Notes: a model not told the origin generated them from the letters alone. Shown: positions 1 to 9,258, counted from the first letter of the stretch. The stretch: DNA of 64,000 nt from Eubacterium sp. AB3007 (GCF_000688015.1 NZ_JIAD01000001.1:2046001-2110000); one strand, 5' to 3'. Made by a program: numbers and translations.

Positions 1-837
1 GTGGAGATCGCAAGCGCCATCAAACAACAGAAGAAACGTATCGTCCTCATCGCAGGACCATCCTCCAGCGGCAAGACCACCTTTGCCAAGCGCCTCTGTA
101 TCCAGCTGAAGGTGCTGGGACTGGATCCGCTGTATATGGGCACGGATGATTACTTTGTGGAGCGGAAGGATACGCCTTTGGACGAGCACGGCGAGCCGGA
201 CTACGAGAACCTGGAGGCCATCGACCTGGAACTGTTCAACCGCAACATGAACGACCTTCTGGCAGGTAAGGAGGTGGATCTGCCTACCTTTGATTTCATG
301 GAAGGGAAGAAAGTCTTTGGCAAACGGCTCACCAAGCTGAACTCCAACCAGATGCTGGTGATCGAGGGGATTCACGCGTTGAATGAGGCAATGACCTCTC
401 AGATCCCCAGGGCGCACAAGTACAAGGTCTATATCAGCCCATTGACCCAGCTGAATATCGATGAGAACACCCGGGTGCCGACCACGGATGAGCGCATGCT
501 CCGCCGGATGGTACGAGACTACCAGTTCCGTGGACACAGTGCGGCAGATACCATTCGGGACTGGCCAAAGGTGCGGGCCGGGGAGGACAGGAATATCTTC
601 CCCTTCAGCGAGGAGGCGGACGTGCTGTTCAACTCCTACTATGACTATGAGATCGCGGTGCTGAAGAAATACGCAGAGCCGCTGCTTCAGGAGATCCGTC
701 CGGACCAGCCGGAGTATGCGGAGGCCATGCGGATCCTCAAGTTCTTTGAGCCCATCAAGATCATCGAGGATGACAGTCAGATCGCCAACAATTCGATCCT
801 GCGGGAATTCATCGGCGGGAGCGTTTTTGTGGAATAG
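1..837 (+). CDS. uridine kinase-like nucleoside kinase (5' end cut by window)
   Basis: P-loop kinase of the uridine kinase/phosphoribulokinase family. A Walker A motif (GPSSSGKTT) lies near residue 20 of the visible part, followed by the DDYF and EGIHALN segments typical of uridine kinase-like enzymes that phosphorylate nucleosides. Clostridial members are usually about 550 residues with an N-terminal TGS (threonyl-tRNA synthetase-like) domain. The 278 residues here match only the kinase half and the frame is open at base 1, so the GTG at position 1 is probably an internal valine and the gene begins outside the window. It is followed after 24 bases by a small cysteine-rich gene and probably cotranscribed with it. 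The exact substrate is not visible. Confidence 0.8.
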   Translation: MEIASAIKQQKKRIVLIAGPSSSGKTTFAKRLCIQLKVLGLDPLYMGTDDYFVERKDTPLDEHGEPDYENLEAIDLELFNRNMNDLLAGKEVDLPTFDFMEGKKVFGKRLTKLNSNQMLVIEGIHALNEAMTSQIPRAHKYKVYISPLTQLNIDENTRVPTTDERMLRRMVRDYQFRGHSAADTIRDWPKVRAGEDRNIFPFSEEADVLFNSYYDYEIAVLKKYAEPLLQEIRPDQPEYAEAMRILKFFEPIKIIEDDSQIANNSILREFIGGSVFVE

Positions 838-861
838 ACATCGAATGGAAAGGAGGAGAGG

Positions 862-1149
862 ATGAGCGACATCGATCTGAGCCAGGAACGGTTCAAATTT
901 TTCCAGCATAGGGAGTGTGAGTTTTTCCCATGTCACAAGACAAATGACCCGGATACTTTCAACTGCCTGTTCTGCTATTGTCCGCTGTATGCGTTGGGGA
1001 CTAAGTGTGGCGGCAACTACAAGATTACCGACAATGGGGTCAAGGATTGCTCTGGGTGCATATTCCCCCACGTAAAGGGCAACTACGACAAGGTCAACGC
1101 ACGATTCCAGGATATCGTGGAGATCTCGAAGCAGCAGTCGGAGGAGTAG
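862..1149 (+). CDS. small cysteine-rich metal-binding protein
   Basis: This 95-residue protein has eight cysteines in paired spacing (two near residues 20-25, three within NCLFCYC, one after GTK, two in DCSGC) plus several histidines. It resembles the cysteine-rich small domain family (PF04071), a probable metal-binding domain sometimes found fused or adjacent to cobamide-biosynthesis proteins. A strong Shine-Dalgarno (AAAGGAGG) fixes the ATG start. It probably shares an operon with the kinase upstream. It lies just before the first cobalamin riboswitch, which may be chance or may reflect a corrinoid link. No catalytic function can be read from the sequence. Confidence 0.75.
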   Translation: MSDIDLSQERFKFFQHRECEFFPCHKTNDPDTFNCLFCYCPLYALGTKCGGNYKITDNGVKDCSGCIFPHVKGNYDKVNARFQDIVEISKQQSEE

Positions 1150-1229
1150 AAGCTGGGCCCAAAGACCTGGGCGGGCAGACATGTGTCAAAAAACGCGTAC
1201 CAATATTATCGAAAAAAGATTGAAAAGAC

Positions 1230-1259
1230 TTGACTACATGGTCCAGAAAAGTCTATAAT
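1230..1259 (+). promoter_or_regulatory. sigma-A-type promoter for first riboswitch leader
   Basis: TTGACT and TATAAT boxes separated by 18 bases, 22 bases upstream of the aptamer start. They match the vegetative consensus well. Confidence 0.65.
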
Positions 1260-1280
1260 ATAAATGCAATTGAAATGCAG

Positions 1281-1486
1281 TTTCGTGTTCTCGCCTGCGG
1301 GATGTGACGCAGGGGAGCTAAGAGGGAATCGGGTGAAGATCCCGAGCGGTCCCGCCACTGTGATAGGGGAGCGGCTCCGGTATACCACTGGCGAAAGCTG
1401 GGAAGGTGGAGCGCGGTGATGATCCTTAAGCCAGGAGACCTGCACGGAAACGTTTCTCATTCGGCGGTGAACCGATTCGGAGAGAC
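1281..1486 (+). promoter_or_regulatory. cobalamin riboswitch (aptamer 1, canonical type)
   Basis: The leader carries the conserved core of the adenosylcobalamin riboswitch: GGGAATCGGGTGAAGATCCC, the GCCACTG region and the B12 box AGCCAGGAGACCTGC (1429-1443). The P1 strands TTTCGTG (1281-1287) and CACGGAAA (1443-1450) can pair. A loop-loop (L5-L13) kissing interaction is available between CCGCC (1352-1356) and GGCGG (1463-1467). No gene lies between this aptamer and its terminator at 1633-1669; the next element is a second aptamer. It is therefore either the upstream half of a tandem arrangement or an orphan leader. Confidence 0.93.
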
Positions 1487-1537
1487 ACAAGCATCAGCGA
1501 ATACGGGCTGTGGGCATATCCACAGTCCTTTGTTTTT

Positions 1538-1669
1538 CCTCAGAATGAGAGAAGACAAAGGCCACCATGAATCCTTAGATAATAACGGAATCACTGTGGA
1601 GCCCCAATTGCTTTTCATTCTTTTTTCATTCTGAGGCAGGACCCGTCACCCTGCCTCATCCCTTTTTTT
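1538..1669 (+). terminator. riboswitch 1 expression platform: antiterminator and intrinsic terminator
   Basis: The intrinsic terminator is the hairpin GAGGCAGG / CCTGCCTC (1633-1657) followed by a run of seven T. The segment CCTCAGAATGA (1538-1548) is perfectly complementary to TCATTCTGAGG (1626-1636), extendable with G-U pairs to about 16 pairs. That alternative helix would swallow the left arm of the terminator. This mutually exclusive pair is the expected switch of a transcriptional riboswitch. Confidence 0.8.
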
Positions 1670-1687
1670 GTTTCCAATGAGGATACC

Positions 1688-1716
1688 TTGACTTTTTCTG
1701 GGGACTGTGATGTAAT
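1688..1716 (+). promoter_or_regulatory. possible promoter for second riboswitch
   Basis: TTGACT, 17 bases, TGTAAT, lying after the terminator of riboswitch 1 and 38 bases before aptamer 2. If used, aptamer 2 is transcribed independently of aptamer 1. Confidence 0.4.
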
Positions 1717-1753
1717 TGAAGCGGAGTTATGGGTTAGAGAACTGAATATTTGG

Positions 1754-1885
1754 AGAGTTACTAACGGAAGTCGGGTGCGATCCCCGTACTGTGTCTCAGC
1801 AACCGTAATGTGCGTATGCAACGAGTCGGGAGACGAGTGACTGCTCCGATGATGTACTCTGAGGTAGTTACAGCATCGACGGAAA
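1754..1885 (+). promoter_or_regulatory. cobalamin riboswitch (aptamer 2)
   Basis: The core reads CGGAAGTCGGGTGCGATCCC, then CAGCAACCGTAA, then a B12-box-like GAGTCGGGAGACGAG (1822-1836). P1 can form between AGTTACT (1756-1762) and AGTGACT. A downstream stem (CGATG 1847-1851 with CATCG 1874-1878) presents CTGAG (1859-1863), complementary to CTCAG in the L5 position (1795-1799). The same layout recurs at 16573 and 24510, with a compensatory change there. It controls the surface-protein gene starting at 2039. Confidence 0.85.
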
Positions 1886-1921
1886 GATACATTCCTTTGG
1901 ATGGAATGACTTTGTTTTCAT

Positions 1922-1954
1922 GAGCGACTACTTCGGTAGCCGCTCTTCTTGTTT
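1922..1954 (+). terminator. intrinsic terminator of riboswitch 2
   Basis: GAGCGACTAC, TTCG tetraloop, GTAGCCGCTC (one A-C mismatch), followed by a T-rich tract. It lies between aptamer 2 and the gene, as expected of a transcription-attenuating platform. Confidence 0.75.
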
Positions 1955-2038
1955 AAGACCGGCGTTTCGGCAAAGGGAGGCTGGCGAAAGACTACCAGAG
2001 AGTGTAAGCTATCAGTGTTTTAGTAGAAAGGAGAGAGT

Positions 2039-5000
2039 ATGCAACAGACACTGAAGAGAATTAGCATGCTCCTTTTGGCGATGGTCATGATTCTGACCTT
2101 CATGCCAAAGGAGACCTTTGCTGCAGAGAGTGGATCCGAGGGATTCCTGTCGGCGGTAAGAGTAGGGGCGGCACCCGGCTATACGGTGAGCCCCGCGTTC
2201 GAGGGGGCTCCCGGGGAATACACCTTTGAGATGCCGGAGAACATAACCACTCTTGCCGTTGCGCCTACCAGATCGGAGGCCGGCAAAGATGCTACGATCA
2301 CAGCCAAATGGGTGAACCAGAATACCGGAAAGGAATCATCTGGTAAGATCACCGGGAACTTCCTGAATCTTACAGGTTTCCGAAAGGCGGACACCGCTTC
2401 CGGCTGCAGCTTCAGCCTGGAGTGTGAGAAGGCCGGGGAGACTCAGGTCTACACCTTCACCAACAAGGTGACCAGTCATCTGAAGGGGCTGAAGATGGAG
2501 GCAGGCGGAAGTACACTGAAGTATGCCCCTGCTTTCAAACAGGACACCATGGAATACGCTGCGACCGTTCTGGACAGCACAGAGAAGGTGAGCGTAGAAG
2601 CAACGCCGTATGCGGCAGGCTATGAGGTGACCATCGCAGGGCAGAAGGCAGAGGATGGGAAAGCCGAAGTTGCTTTGACAGGAGAGACCACCGAGATTCC
2701 CGTTGTCGTACAGGGAGCTGGCTTTGAGGCGACCACCTACACGATCAGTGTGAAGAAGATGGCGTCCTGCGCTGTCAGATTTGAGACAACTCCGGAGGAC
2801 GCCAGTGTTTACATGACCGATCCGGATGGGGACCGGGTGATGCCTGCCGCCGACGGCACATTCAAGGTGAAGGGAGGTATGGACTATAATTATACTGTGA
2901 CCAAGGCTGGCTACGTTGGACAGAAAGAGAAACTCAACGTGGCAGAGGACACTGTGCGGACAGTCACTCTGGAGAAAGCCGCCTCCAATACGGAGATCGA
3001 TCCTTCTATTCCCTCTGTTTGGCCCAATTTCCGCGCCAGCGACAACAACATGGCGATCGTGGATCTTCCAACACCGACATCTGCGGACATGACACAACTA
3101 AACTGGGTCAACCGGGAGGGTAGTTATTCCTGGCCGCAGATTCTGGTGGGAGACAAAGTCGTCTCAGCAACTGGCAATTCGCTCCGCCTGATCGACAAAA
3201 AGACCGGAAAGACGGAGCAGACCACTGCCATGGCAGGGGCACAGAACTACACAAACGTCCCCATGACCTACAAAGATGGCGTCATTTACTGTCCGCTGGA
3301 CAACGGTGCAGTGCAGGCATTTGACGCCGGTACGCTGAAATCCCTGTGGGTGTTCAGAGATCCCAAGGGGGGACAGGCGCAGAGCACTGTAGTTATCTCC
3401 GATGGATACGCCTACATGGGCTTCATGAACAACGGTAACGGAGATGTGCATTACGCCTGCTTCTCCATTACAGACGAGGATCCGGAGAAGGAGAATGAGA
3501 TCAAGCTCCCGACATGGACCCATACGCAGGCAGGTGGCTTCTATTGGGCCATCCCAGTGGTGGTTGGAGACTATCTGGTGATCGGTACAGAAAACGGTAC
3601 CACTAACGATAAGGATCCTGGACAGATCATTTCCCTCGACAAGAAGACGGGAAAGGTGATGGATCGCCTGGACGTGACCGGAGATGTGCGTACAGCCGTC
3701 GCCTATGACAAGGCAACGGATCGGTATTATGCCTCCACGACAGGTGGAGAGGTGGTATCCTTCAGTTTCGATAAGGCGACCGGCAAGTTTAGCGACAAGA
3801 AGAGTTCGGAAGCCATATCGATGCTGGCGAAATGTACGCCGGTGGTCTACAAGGGTGTCGTCTATGTGGGATCTGGTAATTTCAAGAGTGGAAACATGAT
3901 CGCTCTCGATGCGGATACCCTGGCAACAAAGTGGACAGTACCGCTCAAGGGCAAGGGCCAGACTCAGGGATCCTTCATCCTTTCCACCGCTTATGAAGAG
4001 GAGAGCGGATACATCTATCTGTATGCGACCTATAACGGTCTGCCTGGAGGCATTGACATGGTCAAGGTCAAGCCGGACGAGACGGATGCAGCCAATGTCG
4101 TCGTGGAACAGATCTACGATGCGGAAGGCTATTCTCAATACTGCAATTGCAGTCTGATCGCAGATGAGAACGGATGTCTGTACTACAAGAACGACACTGG
4201 GAATGTATTCTCGGTAGGTCCGGTCACAGCAGCGATCGAGTCTTTGACAGCAGAGGGTGGCACCCCGGCATGGGACAAGGAGTTCAAGAAGTCCAAGGAC
4301 AACTACAACGTGACCGTCACGCCGGGCACCAAGAGCGTGAAATTCAGCTTTGTGCCGGCCGAAGGAAGCACTGTGGAGATGAATGGCAAGGAGCTCACCG
4401 GCAACACCTGTGACGTGAAGGTCAGAGAGGGAAAGGCCGAGCTGGTCCTTACCGCTGTTTCCGGAAAGAACACCAAGACCTATACGGTGAATATCCGCGA
4501 AAGGAAGGAAGACGCTCTGGCAACCATCATGGTCAACGAGTCAAACTCTTACGGCAGTGCCAAGACCATGAGTCCGGAGTTCGATCCGGAAGGAAAGGCA
4601 TTTGCCGTATATAAGGCAGGGGCCTCCCGTAGTTTCGAAAACGTTTGGGTAGATCCCAGTGATGCCAATGCGACTGCAAAGGTCTACGCCCTCTCCGGTG
4701 TTCCTGAGAACAGACTGAGTGACAAGGAGACCGGTGAGATCAATGTCACTGCGACAAACAACGGTCACCATCGGTATGCCTGCTACTTCGATCAGTCAAA
4801 CGCTACCGCATCGCCGATCAAGCTGAAAGTCGTGGTCACCGCTGAGTCTGGGGAAGTCACCAAGGAATATCTGCTGACCATTACCAAGGCGTCCTATGCG
4901 GATAGCGAAGACGCACAGAAGCTTTGTGACAGCATGGACCCATCCGCCTATGTCGGTGCCGCCAAGGACGCAGTTGCTGAGGCCAAGGAGAATCTGCAGA

Positions 5001-5824
5001 AGGCGCTGGAAAGCGGAACACCTGCCCAGATCACAGAGGCTATGACCGCTGCGCAGAAGGTGCTCAACGAGAACAAGACAACGGCGGAACTTCTGGAAGA
5101 GCAGGAGAAGAAGCTGGCGCAGGCAATGGCGGAACTGGAAACCGCCAAGCAGGATATCAAGGACGCGCAGGAATCTGCGGACAACGCCATGGAGGCAGCA
5201 GAAAATGCACAGAAGGCCGCCGAGGACGCACAGAAGGATGCGCAGCAGAAGATTGATGAAGCTAATCAATCTATCGAGGATCTGAAGAAGGCGCTGGATG
5301 AGGAAAAGGACAAGACTAAGGATCTGGAAGCCAGGCTGGATGAAGCGCTGAAACAGGTCGAGGCAGCACAGCAGGCCGCGGAGAAGGCGCAGAAAGCTGC
5401 CGAGGCTGCACAGAAGGCCGCCGACAAAGCACAGGCTTCTGCAGGAGGAGCAAGCAAGCAGGCGTCTTCCGCAAGCGCAACAGCAGGAACTGCCGTCAAG
5501 AAAGCCGATAAGGTAGCTGCCACACAGGCGAAGGTACAGACTGTCAAGAAGTTTAAGACAAAGGCCAAGAAACACAAGAAGGCTGTCCTTTCCTGGAAGA
5601 AAAACACCAATGTCAGCGGCTATCAGGTCGCCCGTGCCAACAAGAAGAAAGGCTCCTTCAAGGTGATCGCTCAGCTGGACGGAACTAGCAAGGCAAAGTT
5701 CAAGGATACGAAGCTTAAGAAGGGGAAAAAGTATTTCTACAAGGTGCGCACCTTCACTAAGGTGGGCGGCAAGACCGTCTACGGAAAGTGGTCGCCTGTG
5801 AAGAAGATCAAGGCAAAGAAGTAA
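2039..5824 (+). CDS. secreted beta-propeller surface protein, cobalamin-riboswitch controlled
   Basis: Exported protein of 1261 residues. It has a signal peptide of about 29 residues, a cadherin-like beta-sandwich region (about 35-240) and a PEGA-like segment (245-310). A PQQ/WD40-like beta-propeller follows at about 318-727, recognised by repeated blade motifs such as TPVVYKGVVYVGSG and LDKKTGK. Then come two more cadherin-like sandwiches (about 731-948), an Ala/Glu/Lys-rich coiled coil (965-1140) and a lysine-rich fibronectin III-like C terminus (1165-1261). No LPXTG, transmembrane tail or SLH repeat is visible. The start is fixed by GAAAGGAGAGAGT just before the ATG. It is first in a long gene block behind two cobalamin riboswitches and is paralogous to the protein at 12757. 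The ligand of the propeller is unknown; a corrinoid-related surface role is inferred from regulation only. Confidence 0.85.
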   Translation: MQQTLKRISMLLLAMVMILTFMPKETFAAESGSEGFLSAVRVGAAPGYTVSPAFEGAPGEYTFEMPENITTLAVAPTRSEAGKDATITAKWVNQNTGKESSGKITGNFLNLTGFRKADTASGCSFSLECEKAGETQVYTFTNKVTSHLKGLKMEAGGSTLKYAPAFKQDTMEYAATVLDSTEKVSVEATPYAAGYEVTIAGQKAEDGKAEVALTGETTEIPVVVQGAGFEATTYTISVKKMASCAVRFETTPEDASVYMTDPDGDRVMPAADGTFKVKGGMDYNYTVTKAGYVGQKEKLNVAEDTVRTVTLEKAASNTEIDPSIPSVWPNFRASDNNMAIVDLPTPTSADMTQLNWVNREGSYSWPQILVGDKVVSATGNSLRLIDKKTGKTEQTTAMAGAQNYTNVPMTYKDGVIYCPLDNGAVQAFDAGTLKSLWVFRDPKGGQAQSTVVISDGYAYMGFMNNGNGDVHYACFSITDEDPEKENEIKLPTWTHTQAGGFYWAIPVVVGDYLVIGTENGTTNDKDPGQIISLDKKTGKVMDRLDVTGDVRTAVAYDKATDRYYASTTGGEVVSFSFDKATGKFSDKKSSEAISMLAKCTPVVYKGVVYVGSGNFKSGNMIALDADTLATKWTVPLKGKGQTQGSFILSTAYEEESGYIYLYATYNGLPGGIDMVKVKPDETDAANVVVEQIYDAEGYSQYCNCSLIADENGCLYYKNDTGNVFSVGPVTAAIESLTAEGGTPAWDKEFKKSKDNYNVTVTPGTKSVKFSFVPAEGSTVEMNGKELTGNTCDVKVREGKAELVLTAVSGKNTKTYTVNIRERKEDALATIMVNESNSYGSAKTMSPEFDPEGKAFAVYKAGASRSFENVWVDPSDANATAKVYALSGVPENRLSDKETGEINVTATNNGHHRYACYFDQSNATASPIKLKVVVTAESGEVTKEYLLTITKASYADSEDAQKLCDSMDPSAYVGAAKDAVAEAKENLQKALESGTPAQITEAMTAAQKVLNENKTTAELLEEQEKKLAQAMAELETAKQDIKDAQESADNAMEAAENAQKAAEDAQKDAQQKIDEANQSIEDLKKALDEEKDKTKDLEARLDEALKQVEAAQQAAEKAQKAAEAAQKAADKAQASAGGASKQASSASATAGTAVKKADKVAATQAKVQTVKKFKTKAKKHKKAVLSWKKNTNVSGYQVARANKKKGSFKVIAQLDGTSKAKFKDTKLKKGKKYFYKVRTFTKVGGKTVYGKWSPVKKIKAKK

Positions 5825-5825
5825 T

Positions 5826-7175
5826 ATGAGTATGAATAAGAAAATGCTCCGGGGAGGCAGGACCGCCTTCCTGGGAGCACTGCTCACTGTGACATTTTGT
5901 CTCCTGTGCTCCGCGTTCGTTTATGCGGAGCAGGGAGATACAGTCACTGTTTACATGACCATCAGCAATGACAGTGAATTCGTTGCCGGAAACAATGCGG
6001 ATGGTACCATCATGGCCAGGGTTCCGGTGGAGGTACCCTATATGGATCTGAAGGATTACGGCCTGGAAGATTTCTATCGCTACGAGGCCAAGAGTTTTGA
6101 CGAGGGGGGCGGGTATACCGATGAAAAGGTCCTTGTTGAAAGGCCAACTCTCCTGATGGCATACATCAAGGCACTGGGCGACTACTACCTGGGAAGAGAG
6201 CTGACATCTGAGGATGTGGGCACTGAAGCGTTGACCATCGAAGGCGGGCCCTGTAGCCTGTTCATGCCATGGTTCTGGGGACACGATCAGAATTTTCTCT
6301 ACTATGTGAATCACTCTTTCCCCCTGATGGCGAAAGGAGTGGGAGCCACTGCGGATTATATTCTCCTGGAGGATGGAGATGAGGTGGATGTGGCGATGTT
6401 CTCGGATTGGAACGCATATCAGGTGGGGGCGTTTGCCTTTTTCGCCGATGATGGCGGTGAGGTGACTGTGGATGCCGGAAAGCCCTTCCAACTGAGGCTT
6501 CGGAGGGTTGGCACTCAGGAACAGGATCCAGAGGAGACAGCACCGGTCTTTCCCATGCCGGGTGAGACACTGCGTGTCAGCCGGGACGAGGGATACCACT
6601 GGAGCCCCGAGGATGGGTTCGTAACGGATGAGAAGGGGAATGCGACGTTATCCTTTGACGAGCCGGGCAGATATCTCATCAGTGCCGGTCCGCATTTCCT
6701 GTGGCAGGACTCTGTAGAAGGAGGCAGCAACCCTTGCGTTGCGCCACCCATATCGGTGGTGACAGTGAAGGGGGATGATCCCGGAGCGGAGCCTACGCCA
6801 AAGCCTGAGAAACCGGCGAACACAAAGCCTGCGACCAAACCGGCCCCGAAAGGTCCGGCAAAGGCCAATACTGCCCGATTCACTCCAGCAAAAGTATCTT
6901 TGTCTAAGGTAAAGAAGGGCAAGAAGAAACTCACTGTGAGCTGGAAACGGCTGCCGAAGAACGTCTCCGGATACCAGATCCAATGCACCCCGGTGAAGGG
7001 TGGCAAGGCGAAGGTCGTCAACGTGAAACAGGGAAAGAAAAAGACCCTGAAAAAGGTGGTAAAGGGACTAAAGAAAAAACAGACGTATACGGTCAGGATC
7101 CGGGCCTTCCGCAAAGCCGCGGGTAAGACCTGGTACGGTCCCTGGTCCGTAACGAAGAAAGCAAAGGTGAAGTAA
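5826..7175 (+). CDS. secreted DUF4430-like protein with C-terminal Fn3 module
   Basis: Exported protein of 449 residues starting one base after the preceding stop codon, so translation is probably coupled; no separate strong ribosome binding site is visible. After a signal peptide of about 35 residues comes a DUF4430-like domain (about 38-210) ending in LYYVNHSFPL and LEDGDEVDVAMFSDW. This is the family that includes the transcobalamin beta domain. A second beta-rich module (215-315) contains the FDEPGRYLISA segment. A Pro/Lys linker (320-355) and a lysine-rich fibronectin III-like module (358-449) finish it. The first two modules recur in the proteins at 29923 and 24851. Corrinoid binding is inferred from family and riboswitch context. 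Confidence 0.8.
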   Translation: MSMNKKMLRGGRTAFLGALLTVTFCLLCSAFVYAEQGDTVTVYMTISNDSEFVAGNNADGTIMARVPVEVPYMDLKDYGLEDFYRYEAKSFDEGGGYTDEKVLVERPTLLMAYIKALGDYYLGRELTSEDVGTEALTIEGGPCSLFMPWFWGHDQNFLYYVNHSFPLMAKGVGATADYILLEDGDEVDVAMFSDWNAYQVGAFAFFADDGGEVTVDAGKPFQLRLRRVGTQEQDPEETAPVFPMPGETLRVSRDEGYHWSPEDGFVTDEKGNATLSFDEPGRYLISAGPHFLWQDSVEGGSNPCVAPPISVVTVKGDDPGAEPTPKPEKPANTKPATKPAPKGPAKANTARFTPAKVSLSKVKKGKKKLTVSWKRLPKNVSGYQIQCTPVKGGKAKVVNVKQGKKKTLKKVVKGLKKKQTYTVRIRAFRKAAGKTWYGPWSVTKKAKVK

Positions 7176-7193
7176 TCATGGAATCGGGAGGTC

Positions 7194-7222
7194 TTGCGAA
7201 GCCAGAGGAAATGGGTTAAAAT
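7194..7222 (+). promoter_or_regulatory. possible internal promoter before MoxR gene
   Basis: TTGCGA, 17 bases, TAAAAT, ending 27 bases before the MoxR start codon. It could let the following genes be expressed independently of the riboswitches. Confidence 0.45.
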
Positions 7223-7249
7223 GAAAGCAACTGTTTTCTAGGAGGTAGT

Positions 7250-8185
7250 ATGAGCGATATAATTACAGCCATTCAGAGCGAAACATGCAAGGCGATCCTT
7301 GGCAAGGAAGACATCGTCAGGAAAGTTCTGGCGGTGATCATTGCCGGTGGACACATCCTGTTGGAGGATATTCCGGGTGTGGGGAAGACTACCCTTGCCT
7401 TGGCCTTCAGCAAGTCCATGAATCTGAAGTTCAACCGTGTCCAGTTCACACCGGACGTAGTACCCTCTGACATCACTGGATTTACCGTCTATAACAAGGA
7501 GACAGGTGCCTTCGACTACAAGCCCGGCGCCGCTATGTGCAACATCCTTCTTGCCGATGAGATCAATCGTACCTCCAGCAAGACACAGTCATCTTTGCTG
7601 GAGGTTATGCAGGAGGGGAGCATCACCGTGGACGGACAGACCCGAAAGGTGCCGGAGCCCTTCATCGTCATCGCGACCCAGAACCCAATCGGCACGGCAG
7701 GCACCCAGATGCTCCCGGAAGCACAGCTGGACCGTTTCATGATCCAGACGTCTATCGGATATCCGGATGCGGCGGCCGAGATCAACATCCTGAAAGACCG
7801 TCGTGAGACAGATCCTCTGGCAAGCATCCGCAGCGTTGCCGGCGCGGAGGCGATCATGGCCATGCGTGCCCAGTGCCGGAAGGTCTACATCCACGACAAG
7901 ATCTATGAGTACATTACCGCCCTTTGCCGCGCGACACGGGAGCACGAGCTGCTCCGACTGGGGATCAGCCCTCGCGGTGCCCTGGCCCTCTGTGCCATGA
8001 GTCAGAGCTGGGCTTATCTGAACCGACGGGGGTATGTGGTGCCTCAGGACGTTCGGGAGGTGTTCCCCGATGTGGCCAGACACAGGCTACTGCTCCACTC
8101 CCGAGCGCATGTGCAGAACAGAGAGCAGGGATCCATTATTCAGGAGATCCTGGAGAAGGTGCCTGCTCCAGATGTGAAACCATGA
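7250..8185 (+). CDS. MoxR-family AAA+ ATPase
   Basis: The 311-residue protein has a Walker A GVGKTT near residue 42, Walker B LLADEIN followed by R-T-S, and sensor-1 IATQNP, the standard signature of MoxR ATPases. These are thought to act as chaperones that assemble or activate partner proteins. The ATG follows a good AGGAGGT site. Its stop overlaps the DUF58 start (ATGA), and DUF58 in turn overlaps a transglutaminase-like gene, giving the common MoxR-DUF58-transglutaminase arrangement. Here the trio sits between genes for corrinoid-regulon surface proteins, so it may serve their assembly, but that is inference. Confidence 0.93.
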   Translation: MSDIITAIQSETCKAILGKEDIVRKVLAVIIAGGHILLEDIPGVGKTTLALAFSKSMNLKFNRVQFTPDVVPSDITGFTVYNKETGAFDYKPGAAMCNILLADEINRTSSKTQSSLLEVMQEGSITVDGQTRKVPEPFIVIATQNPIGTAGTQMLPEAQLDRFMIQTSIGYPDAAAEINILKDRRETDPLASIRSVAGAEAIMAMRAQCRKVYIHDKIYEYITALCRATREHELLRLGISPRGALALCAMSQSWAYLNRRGYVVPQDVREVFPDVARHRLLLHSRAHVQNREQGSIIQEILEKVPAPDVKP

Positions 8186-9258
8186 AGAAAACAAAGATCA
8201 TATTCCTGCTGTGGATCCTGGCTTTCCTGTTGATCTACCTGCGATACGGTGCAGCATCGTCGATATTGGCGGTGCTCTTTGCCGTACTTTACGCAGGGCT
8301 GGCTTTTCTGATCACCAGGGTGAGCGGCCGTCACCTGGAAATCGACATTACGGGGAGCGGCATGGTGGAGAAGGATGCGGTGATGCCCGGTACCATCTGC
8401 ATCCGGAACAAAGCCCGGTTTCCCGTGTTCCTGGCAGAAGGACGCGTGTCTGCCCGAAACCTCCTCACAGGAGAAGAGCAGATCCTGCCCCTGGCGGTCT
8501 CCCTCTGGCCCAGGCAAAGCAGGGAAGAGTGCGTACAGATCAGGGAGAAATACTGCGGACGCATCGACATGACCGTAGAGGATGTTCGGATCTATGACCC
8601 TCTGAAACTGTTTGGAAGGCACTTGGATGTCGCGGGCACCGGCACGGGATTCGTGGCTCCGGCTATCTCTTCTATGGAGATCCCTGCAGAGTATCTGGAC
8701 TCTTATGACATGGAGAGTTATCAGTATTCCCAGTACGAAAAAGGGAATGATACCGGAGAGGTGTTCGGGATCCGGGATTATCAGGAAGGGGACAGCCCCA
8801 AGCAGATCCATTGGAAGCTGTCTGCCAAGATGGACGATCTGGTGGTGAAGATCCCCTCTTATCCGATCGAGAACAACATCCTTCTGATCCTGGATAACCT
8901 GCTGTCACCGGAAGCTGAGGTGAGTCCGGCGGATAGGAGCAAACTGATGGAACTGTTCTGGTCCCTGTCCGCCTGCCTGCTTGAGAAGGGGATGACCCAC
9001 AGCGTCGGCTGGTATGATGGAAAGGCGGCAATTTTCCGGCGCCAGGAGATCAAGGACAGGGAGGCGATGTGGAACACCATGCCCGATGCGCTGAGCTGCG
9101 GATTTGGACGCAGCGAGTATTCCACGGTTTATCGATACCTTGAGTCTCTGGAGGACAGGGGCTTCAGCAATCACTTCCTCGTGACCGCACAGGAAGAACG
9201 TGATATTGACAGGTTGGAGAATTACGGTGCAGTTAAAGTATTCAGAACAACACAGTAG
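8182..9258 (+). CDS. DUF58 membrane protein
   Basis: The protein has 358 residues from the ATG that overlaps the MoxR stop codon; a longer upstream reading would run through MoxR in another frame and is not credible. Two hydrophobic helices occupy roughly residues 5-45. The DUF58 core contains the diagnostic RDYQEGDSPKQIHWK segment followed by a von Willebrand A-like beta strand (NNILLILDN). DUF58 proteins accompany MoxR ATPases and are presumed substrates or partners. Their biochemical role is not established. Confidence 0.9.
   Translation: MKKTKIIFLLWILAFLLIYLRYGAASSILAVLFAVLYAGLAFLITRVSGRHLEIDITGSGMVEKDAVMPGTICIRNKARFPVFLAEGRVSARNLLTGEEQILPLAVSLWPRQSREECVQIREKYCGRIDMTVEDVRIYDPLKLFGRHLDVAGTGTGFVAPAISSMEIPAEYLDSYDMESYQYSQYEKGNDTGEVFGIRDYQEGDSPKQIHWKLSAKMDDLVVKIPSYPIENNILLILDNLLSPEAEVSPADRSKLMELFWSLSACLLEKGMTHSVGWYDGKAAIFRRQEIKDREAMWNTMPDALSCGFGRSEYSTVYRYLESLEDRGFSNHFLVTAQEERDIDRLENYGAVKVFRTTQ

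Noticed and set aside
1416..1634. 72-residue open frame overlapping aptamer 1
   Set aside because: It lies across the riboswitch P-stems and terminator, lacks a ribosome site and has no protein-like pattern.
4796..5887. 363-codon minus-strand frame
   Set aside because: Shadow of the coiled coil of the 2039 protein.
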